A stretch of DNA of 64,000 nt from Osedax frankpressi (Eukaryota; Annelida; Polychaeta; Sabellida; Siboglinidae): contig OZ038312.1 in the NCBI GenBank assembly GCA_964035775.1, positions 32,113,142-32,177,141 on the forward strand. Direction: 5' to 3'. Below the pieces are notes generated by a model. The model saw only the letters and a list, made by a program, of their open reading frames with translations, was not told the DNA's origin and searched no databases. Each line of letters begins with the position of its first letter. Within the stretch, counting starts at the first letter, position 1. The translations under genes and the position numbers were made by a program. Positions 48,455 to 60,214 of the stretch are shown in pieces.

Positions 48455-48862
48455 TAGTAGTGTGTGGTGTGTGTAAAGGTATATAGAGTAGTGTGTGGTG
48501 TGTGTAAAGGTATATAGAGTAGTGTGTGATGTGTGTAAAGGTATATAGAGTAGTGTGTGATGTGTGTAAAGGTATATAGAGTAGTGTGTGATGTGTGTAA
48601 AGGTATATAGAGTAGTGTGTGATGTGTGTAAAGGTATATAGAGTAGTGTGTGATGTGTGTATAGGTATATAGAGTTGTGTATGGTGTGTGTAAAGGTATA
48701 TAAGGTAGTGTGTGATGTGTGTAAAGGTATATAGAGTAGTGTGTGGTGTGTGTAAAGGTATATAGAGTGGTGTGTGGTGTGTGTAAAGGTATATAGAGTA
48801 GTGTGTGGTGTGTGTAAAGGTATATAGAGTAGTGTGTGATGTGTGTAGGTATATAGAGAGAA
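48455..48862 (+). repeat. 31-bp minisatellite, about 13 copies
   Basis: Unit AGTAGTGTGTGATGTGTGTA plus AAGGTATATAG with G/A exchanges. Confidence 0.95.
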
Positions 48863-49145
48863 ATAGTATATTCTAGTTTCCGTTTAAAGCCCATTCGCAG
48901 GTGTTCCTATACATTCCACAGTATAGACATTACTGAGTGGAATATCCTAGTAGAACGTAGTGCGGTCCATATGGTTACAAGTAATCTGTTTATCTTCTAA
49001 TCTACGAATTCTATCTAAAAATAAAATATTAAATTACACTTAAGCTTCAACTATAGACTTTTGTTTATTTCTTAAATTTAGAAAAATTCAAATGTATGAA
49101 ACATATTTTATTAAATTTACATGTTATTTTTCACTTTCTATATAG

Positions 49146-49345
49146 NNNNNNNNNNNNNNNNNNNNNNNNNNNNNNNNNNNNNNNNNNNNNNNNNNNNNNN
49201 NNNNNNNNNNNNNNNNNNNNNNNNNNNNNNNNNNNNNNNNNNNNNNNNNNNNNNNNNNNNNNNNNNNNNNNNNNNNNNNNNNNNNNNNNNNNNNNNNNNN
49301 NNNNNNNNNNNNNNNNNNNNNNNNNNNNNNNNNNNNNNNNNNNNN
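49146..49345. other. Assembly gap (200 N)
   Basis: Exactly 200 undetermined bases, the usual placeholder length for a gap of unknown size. Confidence 0.99.
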
Positions 49346-49479
49346 CCAGTAACTGTATTCATTTCTACTAAATCATACCGATGTTAGAATAATATACTAT
49401 AAGATAGCTGTAAGTTTGCTGTAAGTGTGCTGTTCAAATAGTTAATGCACTCTACATAACAATAGAGGCACACCATGAC

Positions 49480-49602
49480 CTCTGCTCTCGGCGTACTTAG
49501 CCAAAGGTTCACAGGATGTGATAATTCCTCGCATCCGGGATATTGCGTAACATCCTTCCGTTAAACATCTAAACGTGTAATGAATATCGTGCACCCAGAA
49601 GG
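49480..49602 (-). CDS. Candidate exon, unidentified, near an assembly gap
   Basis: Reads FWVHDIHYTFRCLTEGCYAI then SRMRGIITSCEPLAKYAESR. It has an AAAAG acceptor and a GTCATG donor, phase 1 at both ends. FWVHDIHYT loosely recalls the FWVDDAYVTG block of the GT31 gene on the same strand 9 kb away, and that exon also ends in phase 1, but the match is short. The next exon could lie in the gap at 49146-49345. Confidence 0.3.
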
Positions 49603-50094
49603 CTTTTAAATTTGTATTGAATAATAATATTGTAAAATATAAATGATGTTAAAATTATATAGAATATATAATAATAAGCCTAGTACGTACTGGTCAAGGA
49701 AAACATTACTCTCGTCGTAGGCGTTCTACTGCACAGTAAACACGATTTTACACATCACGATAACAACACTAATCATAGAGGATATCTGCTGAACTAGGGG
49801 TCATAGGGTTCATTAGATAACGAGGGGTAAACAAACTGCAGTAACTTTGTTAAATAGTTGATTTCGGGTTCTATGTCAACAATGAAAGCCCGATATGTCG
49901 AGATGTAATTATATCTTAGAGTTATTATGATTATAATTGTACATATAGCTTGTGTTAATAAAGCCTCGATTATAATATCGTACATTATCAATACGTCATT
50001 ACTCTACTTGTCCAAATTTAAGTTCCGTTCCAATCCCTGATAATATGTATTTTGCTGTGAATGTATTTCATGGTTAATAACAAACAGTACATGA

Positions 50095-50360
50095 CAGATA
50101 GAGTTTACGGAGCTTCGTAGACTTTAGCTTATCAGATAAGGTTCAGAGACTTTAGCTTATCAGATAAGGTGCATAGACATTAGCTTATCAGATAGACTTC
50201 ATAGTCTAACTTATCAGATAGACTTCAGAGATATTAGTTTATCGGATAAGGTTCAGAGACATTAGCTTATTAGATAAGCTTAAGAGACTTTAGCTTATCA
50301 GATATACTTCATAGTCTAACTTATCAGATAGACTTCATAGTCTAACTTATAAGATAAACA
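50095..50360 (+). repeat. 27-bp repeat carrying paired GATA motifs, nine copies
   Basis: Core TAGCTTATCAGATAAGGTTC and variants. Each good copy has TTATC and GATAA abutting on opposite strands (TTATCAGATAA). The divergence between copies suggests age or selection on the core. Confidence 0.8.
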
Positions 50361-50614
50361 GCTGATTAGATACAGAGCTCTACAGTCAGACATAAGCTGG
50401 TATCCAGGTGTTTGCCCGAACTGGCATATAGTTATAACTGTAGTTATATTGCGCAATCCCGCCGTTACGTAATACGTCACCGAACGCCTGGCCTACACCG
50501 GTCAACCGAGAGCGAATATTCGACTAGGGTTCAAAGTTCGTCAGTCCAATCTCCCCCTACCGTACCAGGAATGGTGAATGTGCCCGGATGTCTAGTTGCA
50601 CGGATGATAATAAT

Positions 50615-50663
50615 AATGGAGCTAGCTCCATTGGCTGGGGTTATCAAGAATGGAACTAGTTCC
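50615..50663. promoter_or_regulatory. Pair of related perfect palindromes
   Basis: AATGGAGCTAGCTCCATT (50615-50632) is an 18-bp perfect palindrome. AATGGAACTAGTTCC follows, whose GGAACTAGTTCC (50652-50663) is palindromic too. They share the form GGA-R-CTAG-Y-TCC. Confidence 0.45.
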
Positions 50664-50799
50664 GCTTGAATAACTTTAATTGGGCACACCCATTGGGGGC
50701 ATTAGTAACGGAGCATTAGTATTTGCGTACCTATAGAAAGGTTATTACTTTATTTGTCATCGTTAATAACATATGTTATATCCAGTACTTTCCAGACCG

Positions 50800-51750
50800 C
50801 ACTCTCCGCTCCACTACGCGTTGCCTACTACCCCACCGCACCACTCTCCGCTCCACTACGTGTTGCCTACTACCCCACCGCACCACTCTCCACTCTTCTA
50901 CTCTCAACTACCCCTCCTACACCACTCTCCACTCCACTACATGTTACCTACAACCTCTCCTACACCACTCTCCACTCCACTACATGTTGCCTACTACCCC
51001 ACCACATCACTCTCCACTCTACTACGTGTTGCCTACTACCCCACCGCACCACTCTCCACTCTTCTACTCTCAACTACCCCTCCTACACCACTCTCCACTC
51101 CACTACATGTTGCCTACTACCCCTCCTACACCACTCTCCGCTCCACTACGTGTTGCCTACTACCCCACCGCACCACTCTCCACTCTTCTACTCTCAACTA
51201 CCCCTCCTACACCACTCTCCACTCCACTACATGTTGCCTACTACCCCTCCTACACCACTCTCCACTCCACTACATGTTGCCTACTACCCCTCCTACACCA
51301 CTCTCCACTCCACTACGTGTTGCCTACTACCCCACCGCACCACTCTCCACTCCACTACGTGTTGCCTACTACCCCTCCTACACCATTCTCCGCTCCACTA
51401 CATGTTGCCTACTACCCCACCGCACCACTCTCCACTCTTCTACTCTCAACTACCCCTCCTACACCACTCTCCGCTCCACTACGTGTTGCCTACTACCCCT
51501 CCTACACCACTCTCCGCTCCACTACGTGTTGCCTACTACCCCACCGCACCACTCTCCGCTCCACTACGTGTTGCCTACTACCCCTCATACACCACTCTCC
51601 GCTCCACTACGTGTTGCCTACTACCCCACCGCACCACTCTCCGCTCCACTACGTGTTGCCTACTACCCCACCGCACCACTCTCCACTCCACTACGTGTTG
51701 CCTACTACCACACCGCACCACTCTCCACTCCACTACTCTCAACTACCATC
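50800..51750 (+). repeat. 42-bp C-rich minisatellite
   Basis: Unit CACCACTCTCCGCTCCACTA plus CGTGTTGCCTACTACCCCACCG, with a second unit type CTTCTACTCTCAACTACCCC. The period is a multiple of three and all three plus-strand frames remain open through it. Confidence 0.95.
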
Positions 51751-52419
51751 CTCCATGCAGTATACCCGCCACCGCACAAGTTCTACGTACTCACTCTCTT
51801 AATCGCACATCATTCGACCTTTACTCACACCGTAGAGGTCAACATCTCACCGCCTTGTCTATTAACTCCTGCACCCATGCATCACTCTTCCACGTCACAA
51901 CTACTATACACGATCCAATGGTCCGCTTCTATCTTCCCAGTTGTAGTAAACTCCGCATTCTCCCCAGCCGTTAAAATCCCAATGCTATGGCATTCCCATC
52001 CTATTCCGACAGCATGCATTCCCTTACGGCACTCAGCTTATAACTTATCAATCCTTCCTACCTCGAGTTTGCAAACTCTCCACCTTCCCTACCTACTTCC
52101 CGTAAACAATCTACTTTTCCCGCATAGATTTACCTCGCGATTATTTCAAACGTTGCATAACTACCTCCAAACCTCTCCGCTATGTTCATGTGCATTTGTT
52201 TTACACGCCCTCTACTTTCCTACACAAAATACACTACATTTCCACACTCTCCGACGTTGCCGGCAGTAGTACAACACTTACGACAAACATAATGTATCGT
52301 ATTCATGAATCATCATCAGGATGCGCAACCGACTTACAGAAAACGTTATATTCAAGCGAAGTCCGCGTATCCTCGGCGAATACCGGGCTTGCCATAACAT
52401 TCCATGCGTATAATTAATA

Positions 52420-52543
52420 AATGCTTTGTTCTTCGCGAAACCTATAATTAGTCTACTCGCGAATCGCAATTGAAACCGCGGGGTATCGGCCGAGGGTTCG
52501 GCGTTGCGGATACACCGTGTACAGAGTGCCTAGTGTACGTCGT

Positions 52544-52578
<35 letters not shown>

Positions 52579-52920
52579 GCTGCCTACTACACTGCGCGCG
52601 GGGCACGTATTGCGGACGCCCCCCGTACGACGCGAGAACCCCTCGCACCGAAAACCTACTAATTGGCGGAGATGCTCGCGGTTTGGTCGGTCCGTTGAAG
52701 AGCGCGCAATACAACTATCCCATACTCGGACAAAGGATCTCGTAGCGGGCGCCAGCGCGAACACCGCAACCTCTGGACGCGTGCGTTTAGGGATCGACAT
52801 CGTCCACTCGACATCGCCTTCAAATAAGGAGCGCGTAATTCGATACCTCGGTTTCCCGCGACGACGCACGCCACGACGCACGCACTCGAATTAAACCGCA
52901 GAACGCACACCGCCCGACAC
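52420..52920. other. CpG-rich block upstream of the myosin light chain gene
   Basis: This stretch is strikingly richer in G+C and CpG than the rest of the window and contains a short GTACACG tandem (about 52545-52580). Several frames are open on both strands, as expected where stop codons are rare. It is more likely promoter or 5' flank than coding. Confidence 0.4.
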
Positions 52921-52927
52921 CCGCTTC

Positions 52928-52937
52928 CTAAATATAG
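52928..52937 (+). promoter_or_regulatory. Consensus MEF2 site upstream of the myosin light chain gene
   Basis: CTAAATATAG fits the MEF2 consensus YTAWWWWTAR exactly and lies 135 bp before the start codon. MEF2 drives muscle contractile genes in animals. Its function here is inferred from position only. Confidence 0.4.
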
Positions 52938-52992
52938 ATCCAGGAATTCGGATAACCCGCGTTGGAAAACGCAGGGAATTTCCTATTTATGA

Positions 52993-53001
52993 TATTTATA
53001 A
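52993..53001 (+). promoter_or_regulatory. Possible TATA element of the myosin light chain gene
   Basis: TATTTATAA stands 71-79 bp before the ATG and is flanked by GC-richer sequence. A transcription start about 30 bp downstream would give a short 5' UTR. Confidence 0.3.
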
Positions 53002-53071
53002 CCGTACCACTAACGCATTTACCCTTACACGTATATCCTAATTACATTTCATTCCATTTCATAGATTCACC

Positions 53072-55468
53072 ATGGGAGAAGTAGAAAAGGTGAGTTGGGT
53101 ATAATTAGATTATGATTAATAAGATTGTAATACATTTTATTATTGATTATATTCTATAAAAGGATGTTATATCAATTAACTAATGAACTTACGATATGTC
53201 GATTTAATGAAATATCCACCAATAGAAAGAAAAGAAGGAGAAGAAGTCCAAGAAGAAGGATAAGACTGAGAAGACCGAAGAAGTTGTAGAAGCTGTAGAT
53301 GAGCCAAAGGTTACATCTCACAAAGTCATAGATTTTGCAAATAGAATGTTATTTATATTGCTTAACAATTGAATTAAGTAACTACTTTATAATATTAACT
53401 AAATACGTAATTACTTATTCCCGTTACTTATTCCCGTTTTCTTTCTAGAACATAAAATGATAATAATATCACTACATTAATGATTTAGATTTGTAAATAC
53501 AATTTGATTACCAAATATGTATTGTTAATTTAATTTAAGTATTGTTTTGAAGTCACTTCATATATCTTTACACGCGTATCGTAATGTTTTCGTTGTCCGT
53601 TTGTGCAGCCGGAGCCGAAAAGGGCGCAGAGAGCTACGTCGAACGTGTTCGCCCTTTTCAACCAGTCGCAGATCCAAGAGTTCAAAGAAGCATTCACCAT
53701 GATGGACCAGAACCGAGACGGAATCATTGACTCAGACGATTTGGCTTCGATCTTCCAACAGATCGGTTAGCCAATCTTCCCGCGTCGTAACCGTGTCGTG
53801 GTGATTACGCGGATATTAATTAATACTCTCGTTTCAACTATAATGTGTAATGTCATAAGACAATTGTTAAAAGAATAAATAAAAAATATAATAATAATAA
53901 AAAATAATTAATAAAATAATGTATTATATAATATTCGTTTTAAATTAGATATTGCAGTTTATATAGATCATTAGTGCTAGTGTAACCATTTCTAACCAGC
54001 GATACAATGGTTTGCTGATATTTTAGGAGGGATGCCCGATCTTCCATCGTTATACACACGATACCCTTTATATTAAATTACGCGTGGTAACCATTCCGGT
54101 ATGTATAATTAGGTCGAGAAGCGGACCCCAAGGCCCTGAAGACCATGTTGGCCGAATCGCCCAACCAACTGAACTTTACCCACTTCTTGACACTCTTCGG
54201 AGAGAAACTTCATGGTAACTCGAGATTCACGAGCCAGCATGAAACGCCTACTTTACGCCCATTTCTGAGTGACCACGCCTATTTTTATAACACAACTGGT
54301 GCATTCATAATTCCCGCTTATACGTTGCCAAAAAATACATGTTAAAGGTCGCGATCCTGATAGAAAACAACTCGACCTCATGTTAAAGGAAGCTCCAGGA
54401 TCGCTGAATTTCACTATGTTCCTTATGCTCTTTGGGGAGAAGGTCAAAGGTAGAAGTCCTCGTTGTCAGATATATGGAGTCATAACAACATATTATTATC
54501 CTTTTTGTTGTATCGGAGTTTGAAAATTATTTTGTGTGTTGGTTTTGTTTTTTTGCATGCATTAGTCAAACTCAAATTAGATATATAAAAAAATACTTGA
54601 TTTAATGAGTTAGAGTTATGCACGACAATGGTTTAGCTTTATGCTGTATCAAATTGAAATTAACGTAATAAATTACGTTAAATTGAAAAATAGTCGAATC
54701 TTTGGTATACACAAACTAAATTATATACATATATCAATGAATCGTTTAATGATCGAGTACTAATATTGTTTTACGGTATATATGTAACTAAGGAAGCTAT
54801 CGTGAACTAAGTAGCTAGACGTGGTGGTTTAGTTGTGTTTGTTCGCCGAGCCTTGTACTCGTTAGTTAGTCGGATAGTTGGTCAGTTATCCAGTATTCGT
54901 ACTTTAGATGACCGAACAACTTTCAATCCACTTCGGTTGCTCTTCTACTAACACCCTACTACTTGCAGGTACTGATCCCGAATCCACCCTTCGCGACGCC
55001 TTTACCATGTTCGATGAACAAGGAAAGGGAACTCTATCTGAGGAATTGTGAGTCAATCATATGAATAATAATAGCCTATGGCATTTCTAAGTTCTATTTA
55101 AACGACTCCTGTTATTGCCGTATTATCGAAATAAAACATATCTTTATTCGTTAATTTTCGACAGCGTAAAAGATCTTCTGATGAACGTTGGAGATCAATT
55201 CAACAAAGACGAGGTAATTATTTTAAGCATTGTTTTATGTAATGATTTTTACCATATTAATAAATGCAATAGAATCGTGATCTAGGTTATTATATAACTT
55301 AGAGTAAGTTATGAACGCATACAGATAAGACCGAGTACGCGTTTAACTCTATATTATCATTGTATATCTCAGATCAAACAAACTTGGAAAGAAGCCCCAA
55401 TTGAGGGAGGACAACTTGACTACCTTAAATTCGTTCAAATCATCAAACGAGGAAAGGACGAAGACTAA
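53072..55468 (+). CDS. Myosin regulatory light chain with two alternative EF-hand 2 exons
   Basis: Regulatory light chain that binds the myosin heavy-chain neck. Exons: 53072-53089, 53226-53309, 53609-53765, then either 54113-54214 (4a) or 54348-54449 (4b), then 54969-55047, 55165-55213, 55373-55468. Each choice gives 194 codons plus stop. The ATG sits in a strong context (TTCACCATGG). Residues 7-34 are a Lys/Glu-rich extension. RATSNVF (42-48) is the kinase target motif of smooth and non-muscle light chains (Thr44/Ser45). EF-hand 1 has an intact loop, [12 protein letters not shown] (67-78). The C-terminal half ([36 protein letters not shown]) resembles molluscan regulatory light chains. Splicing in both 4a and 4b would add a 34-residue in-frame duplication; 4a and 4b are homologous, so one or the other is expected. 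Confidence 0.93.
54113..54214 (+). CDS. Myosin light chain alternative exon 4a
   Basis: A 102-nt exon, phase 1 at both ends, encoding [20 protein letters not shown] then [14 protein letters not shown]. It is homologous to 4b, 133 bp downstream. Relative to the usual EAPGPINFTMFL block it has [12 protein letters not shown], so it is the more divergent copy. Confidence 0.88.
54348..54449 (+). CDS. Myosin light chain alternative exon 4b
   Basis: A 102-nt exon, phase 1 at both ends, encoding [20 protein letters not shown] then [14 protein letters not shown]. It keeps the family block EAPG-LNFTMFL and so looks like the ancestral version. The acceptor is GTTAAAG, with a weak pyrimidine tract that could help regulate the choice. 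Confidence 0.88.
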
Positions 55469-55990
55469 ACCGAATGGTTTATTCGGGGCGAAATTCGCCA
55501 ACGTTTGAATATCGCGGAAGTTTGCGCGCGCTCGGTTTCAAAGCGGCTCCGCCGAACTGTCGCCGCGATCTAATCGCCAAACGCGACCCCTGCCGGTAAA
55601 CGCCTTCTACGACCCGAATCTTGGTCCCCCCCGTTCGCCATTCGTCGAGGACGAGCATTCCATTGTAAGGCCGCGTTCGCCGGCTCCGTTACGACGGAAC
55701 GGCGGCGGTCGTTCGTCGACGGGATTCGGTGACGTACGAGGCCACGCCCACCGCAAATCATTAGTTGACGGGTCGCGTTAGTTCGCGTGGACACGTCGGG
55801 CGGCTCTAACACCCGCCGTACGCCTATCGCGCGCAGCCTTCCGCGATTTCGAACTCGAAGTCTCCTCTGATCCGTCTACCTTCTCCGTACATACAAAACC
55901 AATACATTTACATCAACACATACACACACTTTAATGGTCACGTGTCATCTCGCTTCAGGTTTATAATAAAAAGAGATTCGAAATCTAACT
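55469..55990 (+). other. 3' UTR of the myosin light chain gene with AATAAA
   Basis: CpG-rich sequence follows the stop and ends near AATAAA at 55965-55970, giving a 3' UTR of about 520 nt. The open frame on the opposite strand is attributed to base composition. Confidence 0.5.
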
Positions 55991-57593
55991 TTTTTTTCAC
56001 TCTCGAATATTAGCCTCGAACATTCACCGATTGTTCGCGATTTTTGAGTTATTGTAACAAAGCCCAGGTATTCACCGTAGTACTAAATGGAAGAGATGAA
56101 CTACTGAAAAGGAACATTATGGCTAGACTTGGAAATAATAATATAATCTATATATTTTAAATATATGTAATGAAAGAAAGTTAACAGAACACCTATTAAT
56201 AAGTTTTGCGAAAACATACAGTAATGGATAATTGAATGAGACGGTAATCAGTATTTATATAGAAATATTCATAAAGTTATGGTTTTCCAGTATAAATATT
56301 ATAGCGAATATGGTTATATTTAAGTAACCAAAAATTGGCCTATTGATGGAAATAAGAGTTAATTAATTAATTGCAGTAAAAGAATATCAAGATATCACAA
56401 ATGTTTCACCATGTAGAGTGTACAAGACTTTAACATATATTCATATTTCATTTTTCAAAGTAAAAATGATGATATATCGATGCAAATTTCTAGATCATTA
56501 ATAAACATATCTACGCCGGTAACCCAGTTAGGAAAGCATTCACTTGAAAAGGATCATCAATGTAGTTAATATGAGATAAGATGCCAGTTAATAATGATTG
56601 GGTTTAAATAACTATTTAGTTCAGAAATTGTAGAAAGTCGAGATAATTGACATTAAACTCTGCAGTTGGGATAAATGAAGGCGACTTGTGCATTTTTTTT
56701 AAGAATGCTTGTAATCTGGTCAAATGTCATGGAGTTGAAGGCAAATAATGGATGTACAATGTACATTGTGATTGAGGATGATTGAGGAGATTAACATGAA
56801 TACGGTTTCAAAAATTGATAATTGATATCATATTTCTAATGTAAAAAAATATATTATCTTATTTATTTTTGAGTTAATAAATTTAATTTAAAACAAAAAT
56901 TGGATTACAATCTCTAGCAAAAAAATAAAAACAATTTTGCTAATATTTTGTGAAACAAATAAAATTCTTATTGAATGGCTAAAATATAGCGACATCGTTG
57001 ATTATTACATTTACCTTTAATTTGGAATTTGGTACTACAATTTTAAATAAAGATAATACTGGCTAATGTATTATAACTAAATAATAAAAAACAAAAGTTT
57101 ATAAGTAGACATTTAATTATATTCATTTTTTCTGACAATTACGTAAAATTAACTATGACGATTGCATAATAAACTACTACACACGTGTCATGCAAAATAA
57201 CATTTGCAAAATATCTAAAATCAACACATATAATGCTTTGATTGTATACATTTTTTAAATAAATATGTATATAATTATATTATAAATTTATACATATAAA
57301 TATCTAAAATATTGTTCTTGACTTAGCAGTATTTTCAGTGGTCCTATTATCAATAATTAAATAATGGATACAAATATATAATACCATATCGAAAAAATAT
57401 AATACTTAAATATATGTATATAATATAACAATGTCTACCTCTAATCGATAACTATGTGAATCTAAAGTATTATATTCATATTATTATAATCAGAACTGAA
57501 TTTTAAAAATTCGATTAATATTTTATAATTAGGTTATATAAATATAAATTTAAAGTTATATAAATAAAATACATACAATTAAAAAAGTACAAT

Positions 57594-58723
57594 TGTCGTG
57601 CCCCAGAATGGAACATGTGCCAGAATTGAGCCTACACATATAATAAGATATTTTAAAGTTTTGTTTAACAATAAATCAATTTTGAATAATTTCAAATCAA
57701 TAAGAATATACTTAATATGATTAAAATACATAAGAGTAAATTATTTTATAGAAATTAAATGTTTAACTAATAATATAACTAATCCATATATTATCACTTA
57801 TACCGATTAAAATAAATTATGAATTCCGTATATGTCAAATAGTTGATAAATAAACATACCAAACAAAGAAATATAAATATTGAATTTTTAAATTATAAAT
57901 ATATATATAAAGATAATAAATATGAATTTATATATACTTATATATAATTTAAATTATAATTTTAATTTCTATTTTAAACTGGATACATAATCTATTTAGA
58001 ATTTATATGCACACATTTAAACACTACTTTTTGTAGAGTTACTACCATTAAATTCTTATATTTAAATATATTCTCAGATAGTATATTGAGAATAGATGTG
58101 TGATGTCTATAAAGTAGATTTGTAGATAATGGAAGTAATTATTACTAATAAATGTTATATATATAAAATGTCTAGTTATGGCAAGATATGTTATGCATAT
58201 TATATCCTCTGTAGTTTATCATAGTAATATGGTAAATTAATCAAGCTCGTTTTTACAATCGGCGTAAGTAAAATAAATAAAAGATAGTTCTGGACAGCCG
58301 GAGATTATAAACATAAATTCAATATGTGCTTTTTTGTTATATTATTAGAGAATATTCCATTTCTAACAAAAATTTGATCTCTTTTAATATTATATTTAAT
58401 CTCTTTCAATATCATATTGGTAATTATAGTATTATAATTATTGAAATATATTTATAAATTTGAATTTGTGTAACCACGCCCTGATTTATATGCCAGATAT
58501 TGATTAATACGCCGACATTTGAGAATTTGAAAATGATATTTTTTAATATCATAGAAAAAATATATGATAGCATATAATAATAGCCGTTATTATTACTAAT
58601 CATTAAGTAATTAAGTAATTAAGCTATATTAGTATATAATTATTTTAGATATGTTTGTAAAGATTATAGAAAATGTCACGTTAAGGTTCCATTCTGGCGC
58701 AGGTTCCATTCTGGGACACGACA
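57594..58723. mobile_element. Non-autonomous DNA transposon with about 40-bp inverted ends
   Basis: The left end TGTCGTGCCCCAGAATGG and right end CCATTCTGGGACACGACA pair over about 40 bp. Each arm contains an internal near-repeat of the motif CCAGAATGGAAC. The roughly 1,050-bp interior is AT-rich with no open frame of note. No clear target-site duplication was seen, so the exact ends and superfamily are open. Confidence 0.7.
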
Positions 58724-60024
58724 CCATATAGAAATACGTTGGATAAATATATAATCATATACAAATATACAATCATACATAATATAACATTATAATGTAA
58801 AGTATAAAATGTTGTACATTTGTTTTGACTCAAAATTTTAAAATTAACATTTATTAAATAAAATTTATATGAAAATATGCCATATACTTTATTAATCTTA
58901 AAATCATAAAAATGATAATAATGAATAGATATAATCGGATGAATTTGAAAATTGAAAATTAAATATATAAAATCTTTTAAAATCTATAGATTTATTTAAA
59001 TTTTACAATCTTTTTCCATTAATATATAACATATAACATAGAGTAATATATCACCCATAATTATTATATTGAGTAATATTAAATATATAAATATATATAG
59101 GTACAGAATAAACAAAACATTTAAAATTGGAATAAATACTCAGTTTACATTCTATTTATGTTCTAATCGTACTGAATCCCTATTTTTAATTCCAACTTAT
59201 AATGAGCCCTCCAATTCAGTATATCATTAAATAGTAGTTTGCAAATATTAATATTAATAGTAATAGCATCAATAAAATATGTTGTCTAGTTTAATTAGTA
59301 AACTAGAAAAAATAGTGAGATATCTTATTAGATATTACTTAAAATGATTATGAGATTATATATAATAGTGTAGTTACAATCAGACTTTTCCAAAGTATTA
59401 TATAAATATAGATAATATCACAAAAAGAACAACGAATTATAAATCAACTTATTTTTAAAATACACATTAATAAATTAATAAAATATCCCAACTTTTTTTA
59501 TGATAACTTGAAATACTCCAGTTCTCGGATATTTATTAATTTGTTTAATTTAATTTTTTAATCAGAATATTATGGTTATTATCACAATTTTATTAAGTTA
59601 TAAATTAGTAGACAATAAAGTTCATAAACAATGGTAGTGATTTATTTATTATTAACATTATATTTAAATAACATGCATTATAATTAATTTTTTTATTCCG
59701 ATGATCATTTATATTTTATAATAATTAACCAAATTAACCAAATTAACAATATAAATTGTTTTTTCTAATAGTTATTCCAATGATATTCTATATGTTATCC
59801 TCGATGGTAAACCGTTATCATATATGTTCTTATTTATATACAAAATGAAATAAAATTTAGAACAAATACTTTGTAAGTTATTTTAAATTCATTTAAATTA
59901 TATCGATGATATATATTACAAGGGATAGGATAGGAATATATACTATACCAAAAACCTACTTATATTTGATAAATAACTATATATTATATAATATATTATA
60001 AATATTAACATAAATGGCTCTAAC

Positions 60025-60214
60025 CATGCTATCTTTAACTTATCATCCAACTTATTTGGTACTTCAAACCACTCTATATTCTTAATCCGATTAATATCTA
60101 TGGGTAGATCTGTTAAAGTACTCGACAGTACTCGGAGGGTTACTCCTTCCACAGAGATTTTAAGTAACCCTATGTTACGAGGATCTTCCTTATCAATCGA
60201 AAATATTGTAATAT
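60025..60214 (-). CDS. Candidate internal exon of an unidentified gene
   Basis: The frame reads ITIFSIDKEDPRNIGLLKIS, then VEGVTLRVLSSTLTDLPIDI and KNIEWFEVPNKLDDKLKIA. TTTTAAG precedes it and GTTAGAG follows it. The sequence is protein-like (mixed, not low-complexity), in contrast to other open frames nearby. No family was recognised, and it may be a decayed fragment. Confidence 0.35.

Larger units (their letters stand above)
45000..49145. other. Gene-free stretch dominated by satellites
   Basis: 45.0-46.4 kb is AT-rich with nothing recognisable; 46.44-48.86 kb is three consecutive arrays. No supported exon was found. Confidence 0.6.

Noticed and set aside
50754-52269. Three overlapping frames of 359-498 codons
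   Set aside because: A 42-bp repeat keeps all three frames open, and the tail to 52269 is G-poor, C/T-rich sequence where stops are scarce. No family was recognised.
52453-52910. Several open frames on both strands
   Set aside because: CpG-rich flank of the myosin gene with few stops in any frame; no splice sites or recognisable protein.
55570-55812. 80-codon minus-strand frame
   Set aside because: Lies in the CpG-rich 3' UTR of the myosin light chain gene; composition explains it.
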